A DNA stretch of 64,000 nucleotides, taken from assembly GCF_013377755.1 (NCBI RefSeq), contig NZ_JABXWR010000001.1:1-64000 (forward strand), read 5' to 3'. A program made the position numbers and the translations under genes. The notes below the pieces were generated by a model. That model worked only from the letters and a program-made list of their open reading frames with translations, was not told the DNA's origin and did no database searches. The stretch is from Methanofollis tationis. GTDB taxonomy: Archaea; Halobacteriota; Methanomicrobia; Methanomicrobiales; Methanofollaceae. Below are positions 25,285-33,621 of the stretch, in pieces; within the stretch, counting starts at the first letter, position 1, and each line of letters starts with the position of its first letter.

Positions 25285-26573
25285 CAGATCGCCCCCCGCC
25301 GGTCGACCACGCGCTTTGCCTTGCCCTCGAAGCGCGGGAGGGTGCCGGGCTCCACGAACTTCACCGTCGTCCGCAGGTTCAGCGTCTCCCTGATCGCCCC
25401 GGCCACTTTCTTCTGCAGCCGCTGGAGGTCGGCCAGTTCGCCGGAGAAGTAGCTCTTGTTGATCTCCACCTCGATCGTCATCTCATCAAGATGATTGATC
25501 CTGTCCACATAAACCATATACTGATCCCCTACTTCGGGAAGGGAGAGAAGCGTGTGCTCGATCTGCGAAGGGAAGACGTTGATGCCCCGGATCACGAGCA
25601 TGTCGTCGGCCCGGCCTGAGAGGCGGGCGATGCGCTTGCCGCGCCCGCACGGGCAGTCGTCCGTGAGGAAGCGGGTGATGTCCCCGGTCCGGTAGCGGAT
25701 CAGGGGCATCGCCTCTTTGACCAGGGGGGTGATCACCAGTTCGCCGGTCTCGCCGTCGGGCAGGCGTTCCCCGGTCGCCGGGTCGATGATCTCGGCCAGG
25801 TAACAGTCGTGCCAGATATGGAGCCCGTCCTTCTCCTCGCACTCGAAGGCGACGCCGGGACCGTACATCTCGCTCATCCCGTAGCTGTCATAGGCATCCA
25901 CGCCGAGGCGACGTTCCAGCTCCGCCCGCATGCTCTCGGACCAGGGCTCGGCGCCGAAGGTGGCGATCCGCAGGCTCTCCAGGGACGCCCCCATCTGTTC
26001 GGCCACCTCGACGAGGTGCAGCCCGTATCCGGGCGTGCTGTTGATCGCCGTGACCCCGAAGTCCTCGATCATCTCGATCTGCCGCTTCGTGTTCCCGGTG
26101 GAGCTCGGGATCACGGTCATCCCGACCCGCTCGGCCCCGTAGTGGAAGCCCAGGCCGCCGGTGAAGAGACCGTAGCCGAGGATGTTCTGGAAGACGTCGT
26201 CCTCGGTCAGGCCGACCATCGTGAGGTTCCGCGCCATCAGTTCGGTCCAGGTATCGAGGTCCTGGCGGGTGTAGCCGACGACGGTGGGCTTGCCGGTCGT
26301 CCCCGAGGTCGTGTGGATCCTGACCACCTCGCGCTTTGGCACCGCAAAAAAACCGAACGGGTAACCTTCCCTCAGGTCTTTTTTCGTCGTGAAGGGGAGT
26401 TTCTCGAGATCGTCGAGCGTCTGGATATCGCCGGGTGAGACCCCGGCTTTCTGAAACGCCCTCCGGTAGAACTCGACATTCTGAACCTGGCGCACCGTCC
26501 ATTTCAGCCGGGAGAGCTGCAGCGCCTCAAGGTCGTCCCCCGCGATCGTTTCTATTTCCCTGTTCCAGAACAT
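25281..26573 (-). CDS. Phenylacetate-CoA ligase (paralog 1)
   Basis: This 430-residue AMP-forming aryl-CoA ligase shows TSGTTGKPTVVGYT, YGMSEMYGPGVAFECEEKDG, YRTGDITRFL, GRADDMLVIRGINVFPSQIE and LPRFEGKAKRVVDRR. It is clearly a paralog of the next gene but diverged enough to suggest different substrates or a heteromeric pair. I start at the ATG giving MFWNREIETIAGDD because earlier in-frame residues look like non-coding DNA (HRPWPCRQCQRDRKDC). It heads the operon. Confidence 0.92.
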   Translation of the reverse strand: MFWNREIETIAGDDLEALQLSRLKWTVRQVQNVEFYRRAFQKAGVSPGDIQTLDDLEKLPFTTKKDLREGYPFGFFAVPKREVVRIHTTSGTTGKPTVVGYTRQDLDTWTELMARNLTMVGLTEDDVFQNILGYGLFTGGLGFHYGAERVGMTVIPSSTGNTKRQIEMIEDFGVTAINSTPGYGLHLVEVAEQMGASLESLRIATFGAEPWSESMRAELERRLGVDAYDSYGMSEMYGPGVAFECEEKDGLHIWHDCYLAEIIDPATGERLPDGETGELVITPLVKEAMPLIRYRTGDITRFLTDDCPCGRGKRIARLSGRADDMLVIRGINVFPSQIEHTLLSLPEVGDQYMVYVDRINHLDEMTIEVEINKSYFSGELADLQRLQKKVAGAIRETLNLRTTVKFVEPGTLPRFEGKAKRVVDRRGAIW

Positions 26574-26661
26574 ATCAGCACAATCCTTTCTGTCCCGCTG
26601 GCACTGCCGGCATGGCCACGGGCGATGACATACTCTTTCGTCGCCGCCTGCCAATAACCTT

Positions 26662-26679
26662 GCCATGCTCTGGCATGGC
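26662..26679. terminator. Perfect seven-base hairpin between UvsE and ligase genes
   Basis: GCCATGC and GCATGGC pair around TCTG. It lies just after the UvsE stop (reading leftward, 8-25 bases beyond it) and may end that transcript, though no T-run follows. Confidence 0.35.
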
Positions 26680-26687
26680 GCGCCCGC

Positions 26688-27581
26688 TCACGCCGTCAGG
26701 CGCGGATCGGCGGCGGCCTCTGCCCGGGCCAGGAGGGCGCTCTTCTCCTTGTCCTTGATCTCGAGCATGATGTCGATGTCGCGGGGCCGTGAGGCCGCAA
26801 GGAACGCCCTGAAATGCGCCAGATCGATGGCATGGGTATGAGCCCCTTTTCGTGCACCCGGCTTCTGCGACGAGTAGTCGACCATCGGTATGCCGTCGGA
26901 TCGCCCCCATGTCCGTGCGCAGATCGCCAGCGCCTCAGGCATCTCCTCTCCCGAAGAGTTGCACTCGTGGTGAAAGGTATCGAAGAGCACCGGGATGCCG
27001 CAGGCCTGGTTCAGAGCGCAACATTCGGCCGCGGTATAAAGGCGATCGTCGTTTTCGACGACGAGACGTCGCCTGATCGCAACGGGCAGATCGCGGTAGC
27101 GATCGAGAAAACGCTCCATCGCCGATGCTTTATCTCCATAGACCCCACCGGCGTGGATCTGGATCTTTGCCGTGGTGTCCAGGCCCATGGCGTCAAGGAC
27201 GGCGGCATGGTACGCCAGTTCGGCGATGCTCCGCGCCGTCACGCCCCCGTCGGGCGAGTTGATCAGGGTGAACTGGTCCGGGTGCATCGAGATGCGCATC
27301 CGGCTCTCCCGGATCAGATCGCCGATCTCGGTAAAACTCCCGGAAAACTCCACCTCCCAGTCGATCTCGTTCACCGGGTGGGAGGCGAAGGGAATCAGGT
27401 CAGAGGTGATCCTGAAGAAGAGGAGGCCGTGGTCGATGTTGAACTGGAGGGTGCTGGAGAGGCAGGCGAGGTTCTCCCTGACGGTCGAGCGAAACCGCTC
27501 AGGGCTCCACGAGCGCAGCCTGAAGGTCCGGGCCGAGGTGCACCCGAGCCCGATGTTCACGCAGGGATAGCCGATCCGCAT
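26688..27581 (-). CDS. uvsE: UV DNA damage endonuclease (UvsE/UvdE), apparently active
   Basis: This 297-residue TIM-barrel endonuclease nicks DNA 5' to UV photoproducts in an alternative excision pathway. Metal and catalytic residues are present: His in ASHPVNE, His in RISMHPDQF, His in IQIHAGG, Glu in VVENDD, Asp and His in LFDTFHHE, His residues in GAHTHAID, and Glu in MLEIKDKE. The start at MRIGYPCVN is set by GGAGG upstream (GAAGGAGGAACAGATG). It overlaps the 3' end of a paralog transcribed just before it, so the two are co-expressed. Confidence 0.92.
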   Translation of the reverse strand: MRIGYPCVNIGLGCTSARTFRLRSWSPERFRSTVRENLACLSSTLQFNIDHGLLFFRITSDLIPFASHPVNEIDWEVEFSGSFTEIGDLIRESRMRISMHPDQFTLINSPDGGVTARSIAELAYHAAVLDAMGLDTTAKIQIHAGGVYGDKASAMERFLDRYRDLPVAIRRRLVVENDDRLYTAAECCALNQACGIPVLFDTFHHECNSSGEEMPEALAICARTWGRSDGIPMVDYSSQKPGARKGAHTHAIDLAHFRAFLAASRPRDIDIMLEIKDKEKSALLARAEAAADPRLTA

Positions 27582-27592
27582 CTGTTCCTCCT

Positions 27593-28492
27593 TCAAGCCC
27601 CTCTTTTTCTCAGTTCTTTCCCCGGAATGAGCCGCGGGTCGTCGAAGGCGGCGATCATCGCGATCAGGGCGCTCTGTTCCCGGTCCTGAAAGTCGATGAC
27701 AATATCGGGATCAGCGGGCATGGATGCCGCGAGCACCTCTGCAAATAGGTCTGCGTCGATGGTGTGGGCCGGTCGTCCGTCCGCCTCTGGCGTGGCGAAC
27801 ACGAGGATCGGCGCCCCGTCTCCCTCGTGCCAGGTCGCCGCGCACCGCCGTATCGCTTCGGCGGAGCTGAAAGGCGAAGGGGCGCTGTCGCGGTGAAGAT
27901 GGTCGTACACGACCGGGACGCCGCACTCTTCTGCGACGGCGCAGCAGTCGGCGACCGACAGGGTGTCGTCGTTTCTGATCGCGATCCTCCGCCTGATCCC
28001 GTCGGGCAGCCTGTTCAGCCACTTGAAAGTCCTATCCTGAGCCGATTCCCTGCCCGGGCCGCCTCCTGCCCACGCAATGACCTTTGCATCGGTCCCGAGT
28101 TCCATAGCGTCCAGGATCGTTGCAGCGTGTGCTGCCTCCCTCTCTCCTTTCCCTTCAGGAACGGCAAAACCGTACGAAGGTTGGACAGCGATCCTCATCC
28201 CTGCGTCCCTGATAAAGGCCCCGACGGCAGCGAAATCGGCAGCAAACTCTTCTGCCCAGATGAGCGTGTTTGCCGGGTGGGTGGCATAGGGGATGAGCCC
28301 CGGACCGATGACAAAAAAATACAGCCCTGCCTTCCTGTTGAACTCCAGAATTCTGGCAATACAGGAAAGGTTCTCGGCAATCGTCAGGATCAGGTGATCC
28401 CTGGAAAATACCCTGAGGTCAAAGGTACGGCTCGGCGAGCATCCGATGGATCGGTTTGCGCAGGGATAACCGATTTTCATGTGAGCGGTCAT
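27593..28492 (-). CDS. Degenerate UvdE paralog lacking catalytic residues
   Basis: The 299-residue protein aligns along its whole length with the UvsE encoded next to it (MKIGYPCANRSIGCSPSRTF, LIPYATHPAN, ATILDAMELG, IRRRIAIRNDD, IDFQDREQSALIA). The active site is altered: MHP becomes VQP, IHAG becomes AWAG, VEND becomes IRND, and LEIKDKE becomes IDFQDRE. The first-shell His in ATHPAN and the DHLH Asp/His are kept. The frame is open at full length, so it is not a simple pseudogene. I infer a non-catalytic partner or a changed function. A TATA-like box at 28512-28519 points leftward, about 25 bases from the ATG, suggesting a leaderless transcript. Confidence 0.88.
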   Translation of the reverse strand: MTAHMKIGYPCANRSIGCSPSRTFDLRVFSRDHLILTIAENLSCIARILEFNRKAGLYFFVIGPGLIPYATHPANTLIWAEEFAADFAAVGAFIRDAGMRIAVQPSYGFAVPEGKGEREAAHAATILDAMELGTDAKVIAWAGGGPGRESAQDRTFKWLNRLPDGIRRRIAIRNDDTLSVADCCAVAEECGVPVVYDHLHRDSAPSPFSSAEAIRRCAATWHEGDGAPILVFATPEADGRPAHTIDADLFAEVLAASMPADPDIVIDFQDREQSALIAMIAAFDDPRLIPGKELRKRGA

Positions 28493-28510
28493 GTCATTTC
28501 AGCGGGCTGC

Positions 28511-28520
28511 CTTATAAATG
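28511..28520 (-). promoter_or_regulatory. TATA box of the UvdE-pair operon
   Basis: On the minus strand the sequence reads CATTTATAAGG. It is centred about 25 bases before the ATG at 28492, the usual archaeal spacing to the transcription start, so the message is probably leaderless. Confidence 0.5.
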
Positions 28521-28628
28521 GTTTCTTTTGCTTCATGACCGTCGGCATCGCCTCTCTGCCATTCTATTAGATCCCTCTCTTCCCGGCCCTCCGCCATGCT
28601 CCGGGGTGATACCCTTAATACCCCTGAG

Positions 28629-28640
28629 AAAAAATATAAA
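28629..28640 (+). promoter_or_regulatory. TATA box of lysS
   Basis: GAAAAAATATAAAGC is a good archaeal TATA element about 65 bases before the lysS ATG, predicting a leader of roughly 40 bases. Confidence 0.5.
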
Positions 28641-28702
28641 GCACCATTTCACCCGTCTGGACCACATCGGGTGGATACCCCCGCATCCTGGATGGAAATA
28701 CC

Positions 28703-30208
28703 ATGAGTGATAGCAGCCAGATCACCTTTGACGAGGTAAAACTCACCAAATACCGCGAACTCACCGGCGACGGCAGACCGATCTACCCGGCCCACTATGA
28801 GCGAAAGCACACCCTTGCCGAGATCAGGGAGCGATACGCAGAGATCGGTCACGACCCCTCAGAAGAGGAGGTCTGCACCGCCGGACGGATCTACATCATC
28901 CGCCACCACGGCAAAACGGTCTTTATCGATATCGGCGACGCCTCGGCCCGGATCCAGCTCTATATCAGGAAAAACGACGTCGGCGATGAGGCCTTTGAGT
29001 TCCTCAAGAAATATCTCGACGCCGGCGACATCATCGGGGTGACCGGACGCGTCTTCAGGACGAAGATGGGCGAGATCACCATCTGGGCGAGCGCCTACAC
29101 GCTGCTTGCCAAGTCGGTCTGTGCCATGCCCGAGAAGTTCCACGGCCTGAAGAACACCGAAGCGCGCTACCGCCAGCGCTACCTCGACCTGATCATGAAC
29201 GAAGAGACGAGAGAAACCTTCCGTCTCAGGAGCCGGACGATCGCCGAACTGCGGAACTTCCTGAACAGCCGCGGCTTTATGGAGTTCGAGACCCCCACCC
29301 TCCAGCCGGTCTACGGCGGGGCGAATGCCCGTCCCTTCATCACCTACCACAACGCCCTCGAACAGCAACTGTTCCTGCGCATCGCCCCTGAACTCTACTT
29401 AAAGCGTCTCGTCGTCGGCGGCTTCGAGAAGGTCTACGAGTTCTCGAAGAACTTCAGGAACGAGGATATCGACACAAAGCACAACCCCGAGTTCTCGATG
29501 GTGGAGATCTACGCCGCCTATCACGACTACAGGGACATGATGGACCTCACCGAGGAGATCATCACCGACCTCGTCGTCCACGCCCGCGGCACCACCACCG
29601 TCACCTTCGATGAAACCGAGATCTCCTTCGCCCGTCCGTGGCGCAGGCTTACGATGGAGGACGCCGTGAAGGAGTACGGCGGCATCGACGTCTATGCCAC
29701 CCCGCTCGACGACCTTGCCAGGATCGCCGAGCAGGAGAAAATCGACAAGCGCGAGACCGCACAGACCCACGGCGACTACCTCCCGCTCTTCTTCGATCAC
29801 TACTGCGAGGAGAAACTGGTCCAGCCCACCTTCATCTACGACTTCCCGGTCGAGAACTCGCCGCTCGCAAAACGCCACCGGACAAAACCCGGCTTTACCG
29901 AACGTTTCGAGCTCTTCGTCTACGGCATGGAGCTGGCAAACGGCTTCTCCGAGCTCAACGACCCCATCGACCAGAAGGAACGGTTCGAGGAGCAGGACAA
30001 AAAGCGCCGTCTCGGCGACCTTGAGGCGCAGATGATCGACTACGACTTCATCAACGCCCTCGGCTACGGCATGCCCCCAACCGGCGGTGTCGGGATCGGC
30101 ATGGACCGTCTGATCATGATGATCACCGGGAACGATTCCATTAAAGAAGTGATCCTCTTCCCGTCGATGCGGACCGTCGCCCGCAGCGATGAGAAGGCAG
30201 AAGAATAA
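28703..30208 (+). CDS. lysS: Lysyl-tRNA synthetase, class II
   Basis: The 501-residue enzyme charges tRNA-Lys. The N-terminal OB fold (about 55-160, with GRIYIIRHHGKTVFIDIGD) binds the anticodon. The class II core shows motif 1 region MEFETPTLQP, motif 2 FRNEDIDTKHNPEFSMVE and motif 3 GIGMDRLIMM. Many methanogens use a class I enzyme, whereas this order may carry the bacterial-type class II form. A T7 run follows at 30211-30217. Confidence 0.96.
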   Translation: MSDSSQITFDEVKLTKYRELTGDGRPIYPAHYERKHTLAEIRERYAEIGHDPSEEEVCTAGRIYIIRHHGKTVFIDIGDASARIQLYIRKNDVGDEAFEFLKKYLDAGDIIGVTGRVFRTKMGEITIWASAYTLLAKSVCAMPEKFHGLKNTEARYRQRYLDLIMNEETRETFRLRSRTIAELRNFLNSRGFMEFETPTLQPVYGGANARPFITYHNALEQQLFLRIAPELYLKRLVVGGFEKVYEFSKNFRNEDIDTKHNPEFSMVEIYAAYHDYRDMMDLTEEIITDLVVHARGTTTVTFDETEISFARPWRRLTMEDAVKEYGGIDVYATPLDDLARIAEQEKIDKRETAQTHGDYLPLFFDHYCEEKLVQPTFIYDFPVENSPLAKRHRTKPGFTERFELFVYGMELANGFSELNDPIDQKERFEEQDKKRRLGDLEAQMIDYDFINALGYGMPPTGGVGIGMDRLIMMITGNDSIKEVILFPSMRTVARSDEKAEE

Positions 30209-30210
30209 CC

Positions 30211-30217
30211 TTTTTTT
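30211..30217 (+). terminator. T-run terminator after lysS
   Basis: Seven T residues begin three bases after the stop codon, without a clear hairpin. Confidence 0.4.
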
Positions 30218-30355
30218 CCGGCGCAGTCCCTGGCCGCAAGGCATAAGAACTCCCCCGCCCCCTCAGCGATATAACCGCACGCAATCGGGTGTCCGGTGCG
30301 CCCTGCCCGGGCGAAAGACCTGTACAGGACCCAAAGAGGCGGGGATGTGATCAGA

Positions 30356-32701
30356 ATGGAATGGTACAGCAACCTCGATCTCTCCATCCTCATCGTCGAC
30401 TCAGAGCTCCATGCCGAGACCGCGGGCGGGATCGCCCTCCGCCAGGTCATCGAGATCCTCGGCGACCTCGACTTCAGGGTCATCGAGGCGCTGACGGTGG
30501 AGGACGCCCTCTCCATCTACCGGTCGGTCTACCCGGACATCGCCTGCGTGCTCCTGGACTGGGACCTCCAGCCCGAATCGGCCGCTTCGGCCGGGCCCGT
30601 GGAGATGATCAGGACGATCAGGAAACGCAACAGGGACCTTCCGATATTCCTGTTCACCAGCAAACTCGCCGTCAACGAGATCCCGCTCGAGGTGATCAGG
30701 TCGATAGACGGCTATTTCTGGAAACTGGACAACACGCCGCGTTTCATCGCCGGCCGCATCGAGGACGTCACCGGCGACTACCTGGACAAACTCCTCCCGG
30801 CATTCTTCGGGGAACTGGTCCGCTACACGCAGGAGTACAAATACGCCTGGCACACGCCCGGCCACACCGGCGGCGTCGCCTTCCTGAAGTCGCCGGTGGG
30901 AAAACTCTTTTTCAGGTTCTACGGGGAGAACACCCTCAGGTCAGACCTCTCGGTCTCGGTCCCCGAACTGGGATCGCTCCTCGAACACACCGGCGTGGTC
31001 GGCGCCGCCGAATCCGAGGCCGCCCGGATCTTCGGGGCCGACCGGACCTACTTTCTCACGAACGGCACCTCGACCTCGAACAAGGTCGTCTTCTCCGGGT
31101 GCGTGGGGCCCGGCGATATCGTCCTTGTCGATCGCAACTGCCACAAGTCGGTGATGTATGCGATCATCATGACCGGGGCGGTCCCGGTCTACCTGATCCC
31201 GACCAGGAACACCTACGGGATCATCGGCCCGATCCATGCGGCCGAGTTCGATCCCGCCGTAATACAGAAGAAATGCGCCGACCATCCCCTCATTGCCGAT
31301 GCGGGCCGGACGCCCCGCCTTGCCGTGGTCACGAACTCCACCTATGATGGTCTCTGCTACGATGTGGAGGCGATCATCGAGAAACTCACCGGGACCGCCG
31401 GTGTCCTTCTCTTTGACGAGGCATGGTACGGCTACGCCCGGTTTCACCCGCTGTACCGCGGACGCTATGCGATGACCCCGGTGACGGCCGCACCTGATAG
31501 GCCGGCGATCTTTGCCACCCAGTCGACGCACAAGGTCCTCGCCGCCTTCTCGCAGGGCTCGATGATCCACCTCAGGGACTCGCACTGCCCCGAGGAAGCC
31601 AGGATCGATCCCGATGGGTTCAACGAGGCCTTTATGATGCACACCTCCACCTCGCCCCAGTACAGCATCATCGCCTCTCTCGACGTGGCGGCGAAGATGA
31701 TGGAGGGTGAATCGGGCACCGTTCTCATCACCGATACTCTTGAGGAGGCCCTGATCTTCCGCCAGAAGATGGTCCAGCTGATGGCGCAGGTGCTCGAGGA
31801 CGAAGAGGCCGGGAGCAGGCGCTGGTGGTTTCCTGTCTGGCAGCCCGGCGTGGGGCAGGGCCAGTATGCAGAGCATTTTCTCACCCTCAGGTCGAGGATA
31901 CAGGAGGGGGACGCCGTCGAACTCGGCCGCCACCTCGATTACTGGACCTTAAAGCCCGGTGACGCCTGGCACGGTTTCGACGGGATCGAGGAGAACTACT
32001 GCCTTCTCGATCCCCTGAAGGTCACCGTCCTCACGCCCGGGATCGATCCCGGCGGCCTGGTGGAGGAGCGCGGCATCCCGGCCGCCATCGTCTCCAGGTT
32101 CCTTCAGGAACAGGGGATCGTCGTGGAGAAGACCGGGTTCTACTCGTTTTTCATCCTCTTCACCATGGGGATCTCGAAAGGAAAGTCGGGCACCCTGATC
32201 GCCCAGCTCTTCGAGTTCAAGGACCAGTACGACGCCAATACCCCGCTCGAACAGGTGTTCCCGGAGATCGTGAAGACCTACCCCCGGATCTACGGTGGAA
32301 TGGGGCTTGCCGACCTCTGCGACGCCATGCACGCATACCTGAAGGGGCATGGTATTGCAGAGATCCAGAAGGACGTCTATGCCCGGATCCCGCGCCCCGC
32401 GATGACGCCTGCTGAGGCCTACAGGATGATGATCGCCGGAAAGGCGGAAAAAGTCCGGCTCCAGGACCTCGCCGGCCGGACCGCCGCGGTGATGGTCGTC
32501 CCGTACCCCCCGGGTATTCCGATCTGGATGCCCGGCGAGGTCCTTTCCGCCGATGACCGGGACATCATCGATTTCCTCCTGCTCTACGAGGACTTCGACG
32601 CTGCCTTCCCGGGTTTTGAGACCGAGATCCACGGCGTGATCAGGGACGCCGGCGACGACCGGAAGGTCTATTCAATTCTCTGTCTGAGAGAAGACCGATG
32701 A
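30356..32701 (+). CDS. Orn/Lys/Arg decarboxylase with receiver-like wing domain
   Basis: About 781 residues from the ATG chosen (GTG at 30296 would add 20). Residues about 8-130 form the flavodoxin/receiver-like wing typical of bacterial inducible basic amino acid decarboxylases (LSILIVDSE, CVLLDWDLQ). The fold-I PLP core follows with AWHTPGHTGG, FLTNGTSTSNK, the cofactor Asp in LFDEAWYGYARF and the PLP lysine in QSTHKVLAAFSQG. The C-terminal domain is complete (MTPAEAYRMMIAG, PYPPGIPIWMPGE). It would convert arginine, lysine or ornithine to the amine with CO2 release, consuming a proton. It overlaps carbamate kinase by four bases (ATGA), pointing to arginine or ornithine as substrate. Archaea usually use pyruvoyl enzymes, so transfer from bacteria is likely. 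Confidence 0.9.
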   Translation: MEWYSNLDLSILIVDSELHAETAGGIALRQVIEILGDLDFRVIEALTVEDALSIYRSVYPDIACVLLDWDLQPESAASAGPVEMIRTIRKRNRDLPIFLFTSKLAVNEIPLEVIRSIDGYFWKLDNTPRFIAGRIEDVTGDYLDKLLPAFFGELVRYTQEYKYAWHTPGHTGGVAFLKSPVGKLFFRFYGENTLRSDLSVSVPELGSLLEHTGVVGAAESEAARIFGADRTYFLTNGTSTSNKVVFSGCVGPGDIVLVDRNCHKSVMYAIIMTGAVPVYLIPTRNTYGIIGPIHAAEFDPAVIQKKCADHPLIADAGRTPRLAVVTNSTYDGLCYDVEAIIEKLTGTAGVLLFDEAWYGYARFHPLYRGRYAMTPVTAAPDRPAIFATQSTHKVLAAFSQGSMIHLRDSHCPEEARIDPDGFNEAFMMHTSTSPQYSIIASLDVAAKMMEGESGTVLITDTLEEALIFRQKMVQLMAQVLEDEEAGSRRWWFPVWQPGVGQGQYAEHFLTLRSRIQEGDAVELGRHLDYWTLKPGDAWHGFDGIEENYCLLDPLKVTVLTPGIDPGGLVEERGIPAAIVSRFLQEQGIVVEKTGFYSFFILFTMGISKGKSGTLIAQLFEFKDQYDANTPLEQVFPEIVKTYPRIYGGMGLADLCDAMHAYLKGHGIAEIQKDVYARIPRPAMTPAEAYRMMIAGKAEKVRLQDLAGRTAAVMVVPYPPGIPIWMPGEVLSADDRDIIDFLLLYEDFDAAFPGFETEIHGVIRDAGDDRKVYSILCLREDR

Positions 32702-33621
32702 AGATCGTTGCGGCGCTCGGCGGGAACGCGATCGTCAGGTACCGGGAGAAAGGAACGGCCGAGGAACAGCTCGGCCACATCGACGCGGCGGTTGCTCCCC
32801 TCGCCAGAATGGCGGCGGCCGGTCATGCGGTCATGATCACGCACGGCAACGGTCCGCAGGTCGGCGACATCCTCCTCCAGAACGAGTGTGCCAGGGACGC
32901 CGTCCCCAGGATGCCGCTCGACATCTGCGGGGCCGAGAGCCAGGGGATGATCGGCTACATGATCCAGCAGTGCATGCAGAACCGTCTCGGGCCGGGGGCG
33001 CAGGTGGCGACGGTGCTCAGCCGTACGCTCGTCGATCCCGGCGACCCGGCATTTGCCACTCCTTCCAAGGCGATAGGGCCGTATTATTCCGGACCTGAGG
33101 CCCGGGCCCTTGCGGCGGCAGAGGGATGGGCGATGCGCGAGGAGGAGGGCCGCGGCTGGCGGCGGATCGTCCCGTCCCCCGACCCCCTGGAGGTCCTTGA
33201 GATCGAGACGATCAAAACACTCTTCCATGCGGGAACCGTCGTCGTCGCGGGCGGCGGCGGGGGCGTCCCGGTGGTCAGGCAGGGCGGCCTCCTGCGGGGG
33301 GTTGAGGCGGTCGTCGACAAGGATCTCTCCGCCGAACGCATCGCCGTCGGCATCGGCGCCGATCTCCTCCTGATGCTCACCGATGTCCCGGGCGTCTTCT
33401 CCAGCTTTGGAACACCGGCCCGGACCCTCCTCAACAGCCTGGACGCCGCCACGGCGCGCCGCCTCCTCGCAGAAGGCGAGTTCGGGGAGGGCTCAATGGC
33501 GCCGAAGGTGCTGGCGGCGATCCGTTTTGTCGGATCGGGCGGGAAAAAAGCGATCATCGCCCATCTCGACGACGCCGAGGCCGCCCTTGCCGGAGAGGCC
33601 GGGACGCTTTTCACCGCCTGA
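32698..33621 (+). CDS. arcC: Carbamate kinase
   Basis: This 307-residue amino acid kinase makes ATP from carbamoyl phosphate in the arginine deiminase pathway, or runs in reverse. Signature segments are KIVAALGGNAIVRY at the start, THGNGPQVGDILLQNE, the substrate Lys/Asp region VVAGGGGGVPVVR, AVVDKDLSAERIA, and FGEGSMAPKVLAAIRF. It is translationally coupled to the decarboxylase gene upstream and converges on arcA with an 11-base overlap of the two 3' ends. Confidence 0.95.
   Translation: MKIVAALGGNAIVRYREKGTAEEQLGHIDAAVAPLARMAAAGHAVMITHGNGPQVGDILLQNECARDAVPRMPLDICGAESQGMIGYMIQQCMQNRLGPGAQVATVLSRTLVDPGDPAFATPSKAIGPYYSGPEARALAAAEGWAMREEEGRGWRRIVPSPDPLEVLEIETIKTLFHAGTVVVAGGGGGVPVVRQGGLLRGVEAVVDKDLSAERIAVGIGADLLLMLTDVPGVFSSFGTPARTLLNSLDAATARRLLAEGEFGEGSMAPKVLAAIRFVGSGGKKAIIAHLDDAEAALAGEAGTLFTA

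Noticed and set aside
27764-28570. Plus-strand frames opposite the UvdE paralogs
   Set aside because: The minus strand codes for two aligned paralogs with conserved fold motifs; the plus-strand frames show no conservation between the two copies.
30296-30355. GTG at 30296 as the start of the decarboxylase
   Set aside because: The added 20 residues are not like the wing domain and the ATG at 30356 has a purine-rich stretch upstream; kept only as an alternative.
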